Assembly: GCA_002482505.1 (NCBI GenBank) | Contig: DLGD01000030.1 | Location: 63,059 to 127,058, forward strand | Source: Christensenella sp. UBA7703 | Lineage (GTDB): Bacteria > Bacillota > Clostridia > Christensenellales > CAG-138 | Direction of reading: 5' to 3' | DNA: 64,000 nucleotides | Part shown: positions 58,036-64,000 of the stretch, piece after piece | Layout of the letters: each line of letters begins with the position of its first letter | How positions within the stretch are numbered: position 1 is the first letter of the stretch | Position numbers and translations under genes: made by a program | The notes under the pieces: generated by a model | Database searches by the model: none | Seen by the model: only the letters and a program-made list of their open reading frames with translations | What the model was told of the DNA's origin: nothing

Positions 58036-58728
58036 TTACGCTTTCCGCGGGTCGATAACCTTGGCGGCCTGGTCGAAACGCCCGTAGGTTCCGATGTTCT
58101 TCTCGTATGCTTCCTTCGGATCGACGCCCTTCTTGATCGCGTCCATCATCTTGCCGAGGCTGACGAATTTGTAGCCGATGATCTCGCCGCCTTCGTCCAG
58201 CGCGATGCCGAGAACGTAGCCCTCCGCCATCTCCAGATAGCGCGGCCCCTTGGCGAGCGTGCCGTACATGGTGCCAATCTGCGAACGGAGGCCTTTGCCG
58301 AGGTCTTCCAAACCCGCGCCGATGGGCAGGCCGTCTTCGGAAAACGAGCTCTGCGTGCGGCCGTAGACGATCTGCAGGAACAGTTCGCGCATAGCGGTGT
58401 TGATCGCATCGCAGACGAGATCGCTGTTGAGCGCTTCGAGGATGGTCTTACCCGGAAGAATTTCCGCCGCCATGGCAGCGGAGTGCGTCATGCCGCTGCA
58501 GCCGATGGTCTCGACCAGTGCTTCTTCGATCACGCCTTTTTTCACGTTGAGCGTGAGTTTGCAGGCACCCTGCTGGGGTGCGCACCAGCCAACACCGTGG
58601 GTGAGGCCGCTGATGTCGGTGATCTGTTTTGCTTTGACCCACTTGCCCTCTTCGGGGATCGGAGCGGGATCATGCTTTGCGCCTTTTAGGACGCAGGTCA
58701 TTTCTTCCACTTCACTGGAATAATGCAT
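58036..58728 (-). CDS. Iron-sulfur cluster assembly scaffold protein (NifU/IscU-like)
   Basis: A 230-residue protein with an IscU-type core that differs from standard NifU. Cysteines are Cys12, Cys49 and Cys56 (GWCAPQQGAC), Cys77 in ETIGCSGMTHSAAMAAEILPG (in part) and Cys106 in NSDLVCDAIN. GCSGMTHSA and the C-terminal Cys correspond in position to the IscU ligand set. The second half (KGPRYLEMAEGYVLGIALDEGG) is specific to the group that partners GGGtGRT. It is the first gene of the two-gene operon, has AAGGAGGAA before the ATG, and its promoter contains an inverted repeat. Confidence 0.92.
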   Translation of the reverse strand: MHYSSEVEEMTCVLKGAKHDPAPIPEEGKWVKAKQITDISGLTHGVGWCAPQQGACKLTLNVKKGVIEEALVETIGCSGMTHSAAMAAEILPGKTILEALNSDLVCDAINTAMRELFLQIVYGRTQSSFSEDGLPIGAGLEDLGKGLRSQIGTMYGTLAKGPRYLEMAEGYVLGIALDEGGEIIGYKFVSLGKMMDAIKKGVDPKEAYEKNIGTYGRFDQAAKVIDPRKA

Positions 58729-58780
58729 GTGTGAAGTTCCTCCTTGTCATGCTAAGAATACCCAGATTCATTCATGATAC

Positions 58781-58809
58781 AGTATAACAAAACCATTACT
58801 TGGTTTCAA
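58781..58809 (-). promoter_or_regulatory. Promoter of the Fe-S scaffold/GGGtGRT operon with operator-like repeat
   Basis: Minus strand TTGAAA, 17 nt, TATACT. The spacer and -35 hold the inverted repeat AAACCATTACTTGGTTT (58790-58806), placed to block RNA polymerase. Confidence 0.7.
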
Positions 58810-58928
58810 TACGCCAAGATCGAATAAAGATGCAGCAGACGGCAAGATTTTTTGGTATTCGTATTATCGGCACACAACGAAACTTCTTTTTGCCGTGTCT
58901 ACTCTATCGGCTATTCGCCCGACTATGG

Positions 58929-58934
58929 TATACT
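58929..58934 (+). promoter_or_regulatory. Extended -10 promoter of the YhhN gene
   Basis: TATACT preceded by ATGG, giving a TGG extended -10; no clear -35. It is about 35 nt before the TTG start. Confidence 0.45.
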
Positions 58935-58968
58935 GATTTCAGCCGTTTGAATTTGGGGGATTGAAAGA

Positions 58969-59619
58969 TTGCAATATTTCTTTGCCGGATTGTTTCTGCT
59001 CGACGCCGCTGTGCACCTCTTTGCCTGCGTAAACAAAGACCTGCTGATGCTCCGCAGAGTGAGCAAATGTCTCCTGATGCCGTTGCTCGCGGCATGCTAT
59101 CTGCTCTTTGCAAATACTCCGTCCCCGCTGGTTGTCGCCGGGATTCTCTTTGGGTTTGTGGGCGACCTCGTGCTGCTCTTCCGCCCGCGCAAGTGGGCGT
59201 TTCCCGCGGGCATCATCGCCTTTGCAGCAGGGCACATCTTTTACATCATCAGCTTTGCCCAGCGCATTGCAACAAGGCCACCGTGGTTCGTGTTTGCTAT
59301 TCTTGCGTTTGTTACGATTGCATGTGCCGCAACGCTGATGCGCTCTATCTGGAAAGGCATGCCAAAGAAGCTTTGCCCGCCGAGTTTTCTCTATATGATC
59401 ATCATCGGTACGATGGCATCTTCCGCCGCCCTGTTCGCGCTCTATGGCGCAGGCCCGTATCGCTGGCTGGCGGGAGTCGGCGGGCTGCTGTTTGCAATCT
59501 CGGATACAACGCTTTCCATCGATGCGTTCCATCACCCGATTCACAACAGAAACATCATTGTGATGAGCACCTATATCGCGGCGCAGGTGCTGATCGTTTC
59601 CGCATTTGCGTTTGCCTAA
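58969..59619 (+). CDS. YhhN family (lysoplasmalogenase-like) membrane protein
   Basis: A 216-residue protein of seven or eight hydrophobic helices. Family marks are the early KCLLMPLLAACYLLF, the central FVGDLVLLFRP (GDxxL) and FAAGHIFYIISF, and GAGPYRWLAGVGGLLFAISDTTLSI near the end, cited in part; Asp residues in GDL and SDTTL are those conserved in TMEM86/YhhN. Some members cleave the vinyl ether of lysoplasmalogens, lipids that anaerobic Clostridia often make. The start is TTG with GGGGGA upstream. RmuC follows after 27 nt. Confidence 0.9.
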   Translation: MQYFFAGLFLLDAAVHLFACVNKDLLMLRRVSKCLLMPLLAACYLLFANTPSPLVVAGILFGFVGDLVLLFRPRKWAFPAGIIAFAAGHIFYIISFAQRIATRPPWFVFAILAFVTIACAATLMRSIWKGMPKKLCPPSFLYMIIIGTMASSAALFALYGAGPYRWLAGVGGLLFAISDTTLSIDAFHHPIHNRNIIVMSTYIAAQVLIVSAFAFA

Positions 59620-59646
59620 GTATTCGCTACAAAAAGAGGAATCTAT

Positions 59647-60945
59647 ATGACGCCAGAAATTATTTTGTTGATCGTATCCGTCGCGGTGTTTGCCGCGATT
59701 GCCCTCCTGCTCGTCTATAGCATCCGCCGCCAGCAATCGATGCACGACGCGATGCAGGACGACCTCAACCGCGCGCTCTCCGACCTTCGCCGGGAGTTAA
59801 ACGAGAACGTTCAGTCCTCGGTCGCCCACCTTGGGCGCATGATTCTCGAGCAGCAGCGTACCTCGGATGCGCAGGGCGAGACGCGCTTTAAAACCTTTGA
59901 GCTTGGCAACGAGCAACGGTTGAAGTCCTTCGAATTCAACAACGAGCAAAAGCTGGAAGCCATCCGCCAAACCGTGGAGCGCAGGCTTGTCACCATGCAG
60001 GGAGACAACGCAAAGAAGCTCGACGAAATCCGTAACATCGTCGACGAGAAGCTGCAAAAGACGCTGGAGACAAAGGTTGCCCAGTCCTTCCAGCTCGTCA
60101 ATGAACGTCTGGAGCAGGTCTACAAAGGACTTGGCGAAATGCAGACGCTCGCAACCGGTGTCGGCGATCTCAAAAAGGTGCTCAGCAACGTCAAGACGCG
60201 TGGTATCCTCGGCGAAATTCAGCTCGGCGCGATTTTGGAAGAAATTCTTGCGCCGGAGCAATATGAAACCAATATTGTCACAAAGCTCGGCAGCGCGGAG
60301 CGCGTGGAATATGCCGTCAAACTCCCGACCGACGAAGGCAGCCCGGTCTATCTGCCGATCGATTCCAAATTCCCCGCCGATTTGTATTCCAATCTGCAGG
60401 ATGCATACGAATCCGGCGCGCCGGACGCGGTTGCCGCCGCGATCGCCGCGCTTACGCAGCGCATCAAGCAAGAAGCGGCGAAGATTCGCGATAAATATCT
60501 CGACCCGCCGAACACCACCGATTTTGCGATTCTGTTTCTCCCGTTTGAAGGGCTGTATGCCGAGGTGGTCAACCGCGGGCTGGTGGAAGAACTGCAGCGC
60601 AGCTATCGCGTGAATATCGCGGGCCCTTCCACCATGGCGGCCATGCTCAACAGCCTCCAGATGGGATTTCGAACCTTTGCGATTCAAAAGCGCAGCAGCG
60701 AGGTCTGGCGCGTACTCGGTGCGGTCAAGACCGAGTTTCAGAAGTTTGCCAACATCCTTGCGAGCTCCAGAAAGCGCCTGCAGCAGGTGGACGACGAGCT
60801 GGAGCAGCTCATCGGCACCCGCACGCGCGCCATCACACGAAACCTCCGTGCAGTGGAACAGCTTGACGAGCGAAGCTCGACGCTGGTCATCGGCGCGCTT
60901 GGCGACGCGGACGAGGGCGAAGGCGATCCGGCTGAAGAGAATTAG
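59647..60945 (+). CDS. rmuC: DNA recombination protein RmuC
   Basis: A 432-residue protein: one N-terminal membrane helix (about 5-25), a long coiled coil (about 35-155) with repeats of FKTFELGNEQRLKSFEFNNEQ, and a nuclease-like core: GVGDLKKVLSNVKTRGILGE, YAVKLPTDEGSPVYLPIDSKFP (in part), PNTTDFAILFLPFEGLYAEV and GPSTMAAMLNSLQMGFRTFAIQ. RmuC limits inversions and rearrangements at repeats. It seems co-transcribed with the YhhN gene and ends at a good terminator. Confidence 0.95.
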   Translation: MTPEIILLIVSVAVFAAIALLLVYSIRRQQSMHDAMQDDLNRALSDLRRELNENVQSSVAHLGRMILEQQRTSDAQGETRFKTFELGNEQRLKSFEFNNEQKLEAIRQTVERRLVTMQGDNAKKLDEIRNIVDEKLQKTLETKVAQSFQLVNERLEQVYKGLGEMQTLATGVGDLKKVLSNVKTRGILGEIQLGAILEEILAPEQYETNIVTKLGSAERVEYAVKLPTDEGSPVYLPIDSKFPADLYSNLQDAYESGAPDAVAAAIAALTQRIKQEAAKIRDKYLDPPNTTDFAILFLPFEGLYAEVVNRGLVEELQRSYRVNIAGPSTMAAMLNSLQMGFRTFAIQKRSSEVWRVLGAVKTEFQKFANILASSRKRLQQVDDELEQLIGTRTRAITRNLRAVEQLDERSSTLVIGALGDADEGEGDPAEEN

Positions 60946-60975
60946 TTCTTCATAAAAGTTCATGCAATATAAAAT

Positions 60976-61026
60976 AGCGCTGGCGGCAGTGATTTTTTAG
61001 ATTCTGTCCGGCAGCGCTTTTTTTGT
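60976..61026 (+). terminator. Terminator after rmuC
   Basis: AGCGCTG and CAGCGCT close a stem with additional inner pairs (one mismatch), followed by TTTTTTT. Confidence 0.8.
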
Positions 61027-61121
61027 GATCGGTCAATGTTATTAGCGACTCATTTTTATGTGAAAAATCCCCTGTAAAAGATACGTCTTTTCAGATTATG
61101 TATCAAAAACGACATTTTTAT

Positions 61122-61151
61122 GGTTTGTGTGTGTTTTCTCACATACAAACC
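61122..61151. promoter_or_regulatory. Inverted repeat at the copper operon promoter
   Basis: GGTTTGTGTGTG-TTTTCT-CACATACAAACC, 11 of 12 positions paired, ending 12 bp upstream of the -10 and so covering the -35 region. Likely the site of a metal-responsive regulator. Confidence 0.55.
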
Positions 61152-61163
61152 GCCGCCATGCTG

Positions 61164-61169
61164 TATAAT
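61164..61169 (+). promoter_or_regulatory. -10 element of the copper operon
   Basis: TATAAT, perfect, 32 bp before the ATG. No good -35 is visible at the normal distance; the region is taken by the inverted repeat, as in promoters activated or twisted by metal regulators. Confidence 0.5.
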
Positions 61170-61201
61170 GGTTTTAACTTCATAAATGGGGTAAAATTGA
61201 T

Positions 61202-62626
61202 ATGAGAGAACTCCTCTTTCGCGTCTCGGGTATGACTTGTGGCCACTGTGAGGCACGCGTCGCAAAAGCCTCAAAGACCGTCATCGGTGTAAAGTCCGCG
61301 AGCGCGTCTTTTTCACGCGGAATACTCACCGTTACGTACAATCCCGTGCTGACGGACGAAGCAAAGCTCACCCGCGCGCTCGAAGAAGCAATCAACGCGT
61401 CTGGCTATCGTTTTCGCGGAGCCGTCGCAAAACCGCACCCGATTGCAAAAGTGATCCCAATCGCGATCATCCTGCTTGCGCTGTATCTGGTTTTGCGCTA
61501 TACGGTCGGCTTTGACTTCTTCGGGTTTATCCCGAAGATCGACAGTACGATTTCGCTCTCCGCATTGTTTGTCACGGGGTTGTTCACCAGCGTACATTGC
61601 GTTGCAATGTGCGGTGGAATCAACCTCTCCCAAAGTGTTGGAACGGGTGCATCCGGTAAACAACAGTTCAAAAATCCACTGCTGTATAACCTCGGACGCG
61701 TGATTTCGTATACCCTGATCGGCGGAATCGTCGGCGGTATCGGTTCCGTGCTATTCTTAAGCGAAACAGCAAAGGCAATACTGCTCTCCCTCGCTGCGAT
61801 TGGCATGCTGTTGATGGGTTTGAGCATGCTTGGCTGGCTGCCCTGGTGGCTGACCCCGCGCATGCCGCGTTTTCTCTCCGCGCGCCTTGGCAAAGCCGGC
61901 GCGGGTAAAGGCCCGCTCGTCGTCGGACTTCTCAACGGGATGATGCCCTGCGGTCCTCTGCAGGCGATGCAGCTCTACGCTCTTGCCACCGGCTCCGCGC
62001 TGACCGGCGCGCTGTCGATGTTCCTCTTCTCTCTCGGCACGGTTCCGCTGATGCTCGGCGCGGGCGCGTTGTTTTCCGCACTCAAGGGTAAGTTTGCTTT
62101 TGTGGTGCAGCGGGTCAGCGCGGTGTTGGTTGTGTTCTTTGCGGTCGTCATGGCGACCAATGCGTTCTCGCTGCTTGGCTTTGGCAGCGCAACAGCCGCC
62201 GCCCCCGCACAGGCCACCGCAGCGCAAGCGGAAAAAGGCGGAGATTCCCTACTTCAGCAGGCGCTGGACAAAGGCTATTTGCCCGCAACGCTGGATGGCA
62301 ACGTGCAGAAGATTCAAGCGGACTTGAATCCTTCTGTCTATCCGTTTATCATCGTACAAAAGGGGATTCCTGTGGAGTTGACCATTTCGGCTGACGGAAA
62401 CGCGATCACCGGATGTAACCAAACCGTGGTATTTCCCGCGTACGACGTGAAAAAAGCACTGAAAGCGGGCGACAACGTCATCAAGTTTACGCCAGAAGAA
62501 AGCGGATTGATCCCATACACCTGCTGGATGGGCATGCTGGACGGGCGAATCCTCGTTGTAGATGATCTTTTTTCCGCTTCCGGAAATCCCGCGCCCGATG
62601 CGGGTGCAACCAGTTCGCCGGGCTGA
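61202..62626 (+). CDS. HMA domain-SafE/TauE membrane protein-cupredoxin fusion
   Basis: A 474-residue protein in three parts. An N-terminal heavy-metal domain has MTCGHC (about 11-16). A six-helix SafE/TauE-like membrane unit (about 85-325) contains TGLFTSVHCVAMCGGINLS and GLLNGMMPCGPLQAMQLYA, whose His, Met and Cys residues suit copper passage. After an Ala-rich linker comes a cupredoxin-like domain (about 375-455) with the candidate site Cys in GCNQTVVFPAYDV and YTCWMGMLDG. It lies 21 nt upstream of copA. The pair is common in Clostridia and probably handles copper export or its delivery outside. Confidence 0.9.
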   Translation: MRELLFRVSGMTCGHCEARVAKASKTVIGVKSASASFSRGILTVTYNPVLTDEAKLTRALEEAINASGYRFRGAVAKPHPIAKVIPIAIILLALYLVLRYTVGFDFFGFIPKIDSTISLSALFVTGLFTSVHCVAMCGGINLSQSVGTGASGKQQFKNPLLYNLGRVISYTLIGGIVGGIGSVLFLSETAKAILLSLAAIGMLLMGLSMLGWLPWWLTPRMPRFLSARLGKAGAGKGPLVVGLLNGMMPCGPLQAMQLYALATGSALTGALSMFLFSLGTVPLMLGAGALFSALKGKFAFVVQRVSAVLVVFFAVVMATNAFSLLGFGSATAAAPAQATAAQAEKGGDSLLQQALDKGYLPATLDGNVQKIQADLNPSVYPFIIVQKGIPVELTISADGNAITGCNQTVVFPAYDVKKALKAGDNVIKFTPEESGLIPYTCWMGMLDGRILVVDDLFSASGNPAPDAGATSSPG

Positions 62627-62647
62627 TGCCACGGCAAAGGAGATACC

Positions 62648-64000
62648 ATGATCGAAAAAAATTATCAAGTCACGGGCATGACCTGCTCCGCATGCTCTGC
62701 CGCCGTGCAGCGCGTGCTAAACAAGACAGAAGGTGTCGCTTCGGCTGAGGTGAACCTCACAACCGAGACCCTGCGCGTGCAATATGATGAATCCAAACTG
62801 GATTTTGACAAACTGCAATCCATTGTGGAGAGCGCGGGCTACGGGCTCGTTGCCCCGCAGGTGCTCAAACACGCGGAGCTCGGCGTGGACGGCATGACCT
62901 GCGCCAGTTGCTCTGCTGCGGTGGAGCGCGCACTCAAAAAGCTCGACGGTGTGAGCGAACCTTCCGTCAACCTCGCAACCAACCGTGCCTCGTTCTCCTA
63001 TGACCCGAGTAAAGTTAAGCTCGCGCAGGTTCGCGAGGCGATCACCAAGGCCGGCTATACCCCGCTAGACCTTGCGACCGAAGACACGCGGGATATGGAG
63101 CAGGAAAAGCGTGAAAAAGCGCTCCGACGGATGCGTTTGCGGCTGATCGTCGCGATTGTCTTCGCTCTTCCAATTCTTTATATCGCAATGGCGCATATGT
63201 TTCCAAAGCTCGGCGTGCCGCTGCCAGCGTTTCTCAACCCGCATGTGTTCCCGCTCGTGTTTGCGCTCGTGCAGTTGTTTTTGACCATCCCGGTTCTCAT
63301 CGCAGGCAGCCGCTTTTTCCGCGTTGGTATAAAGACGCTGTTCAAAGGCTCGCCAAATATGGATACACTGGTGGCCATCGGCACAGGTAGCGCGTTTCTC
63401 TATGGCGTTTACGCGACCGTATTGATCTATCTTGGCGATTTTGGTTTTGCCCAGCATCTCTATTTTGAGTCGGCAGCCGTCGTCATCACGCTGGTCATGC
63501 TCGGAAAATATCTGGAAGCCGTCAGCAAAAGCAAGACCTCCGATGCGATCAAAAAGCTCATGAACCTGCGCCCGCAGACCGCGGTCATCGTCAAAGACGG
63601 CGTGGAACTCACCGTCGCGCTGGACGAAGTCGCTGTGGGCGACGTTGTGCTCGTTCGCCCCGGCGCGGCAATCCCCGTTGACGGAACCGTGCTTGACGGC
63701 GCATCCAGCGTGGATGAAAGCATGCTCACGGGCGAATCGCTGCCCGTTGAAAAACAACCCGGTTCCCCTGTCACGGGCGGCAGCATCAACGGCGAAGGCT
63801 TGCTTCGCTTCACCGTCACCCGCGTGGGCGAGGATACCGCGCTCTACAAGATCATTCACCTCGTCGAAGAGGCACAAGGCAGAAAGGCGCCGATTGCGAA
63901 GCTTGCGGACGTGATCTCCGGCTATTTTGTCCCCGCCGTACTCGGCATAGCGGTGCTTGCCGCCGTTGTTTGGGCGCTGGTTGGAAAAGACTTTAACTTT
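62648..64000 (+). CDS. copA: Copper-translocating P1B-type ATPase, N-terminal part (cut by window end)
   Basis: 451 codons are present and the frame stays open. Two HMA domains come first (GMTCSACSA near 10-18; GMTCASCSA near 78-86), then the first membrane helices, an NPHVFPLVFALVQLFLTIPVL segment, and the actuator domain with MLTGESLPVEK (TGE, about 360-370), followed by the start of the CPC-bearing helix region. The CPC motif, the phosphorylated DKTG and the C-terminus lie beyond the window. GGAGATACC precedes the ATG. The two HMA domains and neighbour point to Cu(I) export. Confidence 0.94.
   Translation, partial: MIEKNYQVTGMTCSACSAAVQRVLNKTEGVASAEVNLTTETLRVQYDESKLDFDKLQSIVESAGYGLVAPQVLKHAELGVDGMTCASCSAAVERALKKLDGVSEPSVNLATNRASFSYDPSKVKLAQVREAITKAGYTPLDLATEDTRDMEQEKREKALRRMRLRLIVAIVFALPILYIAMAHMFPKLGVPLPAFLNPHVFPLVFALVQLFLTIPVLIAGSRFFRVGIKTLFKGSPNMDTLVAIGTGSAFLYGVYATVLIYLGDFGFAQHLYFESAAVVITLVMLGKYLEAVSKSKTSDAIKKLMNLRPQTAVIVKDGVELTVALDEVAVGDVVLVRPGAAIPVDGTVLDGASSVDESMLTGESLPVEKQPGSPVTGGSINGEGLLRFTVTRVGEDTALYKIIHLVEEAQGRKAPIAKLADVISGYFVPAVLGIAVLAAVVWALVGKDFNF

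Noticed and set aside
1..64000. CRISPR arrays, tRNA or rRNA genes, insertion sequences and phage genes
   Set aside because: Looked for in all gaps between genes; no regularly spaced repeats, no cloverleaf-like sequence, no transposase, integrase or phage protein was found. The 180-bp repeats around the MutS-like gene carry no transposase.

Overview
The window reads as the chromosome of a Gram-positive, low-oxygen Firmicute of class Clostridia; a more exact placement cannot be made from the sequence alone. The case rests on a Spo0A-family regulator, the conserved Firmicute block nusB / xseA-xseB-ispA-dxs-tlyA-nadK-argR-recN-spo0A, hrcA-grpE-dnaK-dnaJ under a CIRCE element, Asp23/AmaP/DUF2273 envelope-stress genes, the yloU-yloV-recG order, and a GGGtGRT/Fe-S scaffold pair. 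Gene bodies are G+C-rich, promoters are A+T-rich and of sigma-A type, and several starts are TTG or GTG. There are no rRNA or tRNA genes, no CRISPR array, no insertion sequence and no phage genes.

Layout. 1-8.4 kb (minus strand): an aminotransferase cut by the window edge, recG, yloV/fakA-like, yloU (Asp23), yebC, a family-4 uracil-DNA glycosylase, a NagB-like protein without most of its catalytic residues coupled to an alpha/beta hydrolase, and a GNAT acetyltransferase. 8.5-11.4 kb (minus): a four-gene overlapping operon of Crp/Fnr regulator, lipoprotein, permease and ATPase. 11.5-14.9 kb (plus): xth, maf, uvrC. 15-20.3 kb (minus): two tandem cytochrome-b5-like lipoproteins with duplicated control regions, a membrane protein, an EF-G-like GTPase and S-adenosylhomocysteinase. 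20.3-26 kb (minus): S41 protease, threonine synthase, a small P-loop protein and the deoB-punA nucleoside operon. 26-37 kb (minus): the spo0A-to-nusB block (DNA repair, isoprenoid precursors, NAD, arginine control). 36.8-38.2 kb: Asp23/AmaP/DUF2273. 38.7-42.3 kb (plus): GntR regulator, orphan DNA methyltransferase, YjbR-like protein, flippase-like membrane protein. 42.3-54.8 kb (minus): dnaJ, dnaK, grpE, hrcA, hemW, lepA, an NlpC/P60 wall hydrolase, an ECF S-component fused to a transketolase-like tail, and an EamA transporter. 55-58.7 kb: a membrane-anchored MutS-like ATPase (plus strand) between 180-bp direct repeats of the GGGtGRT gene end, then GGGtGRT and its Fe-S scaffold. 59-64 kb (plus): YhhN, RmuC, and a copper pair of HMA-SafE-cupredoxin protein and CopA, the latter cut by the window end.

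Most genes are housekeeping. The points most worth a second look are: the MutS-like gene bounded by direct repeats that include a GGGtGRT gene fragment; the ECF/transketolase-tail fusion; a Spo0A whose receiver lacks the acidic pair, in a locus without spoIVB; two tandem b5-like lipoproteins whose promoters share two palindromes, one of which (GTGA-N5-TCAC) also lies upstream of deoB; a stretched CIRCE-like repeat over the hrcA promoter; and a dense hairpin mosaic between lepA and the NlpC/P60 gene.
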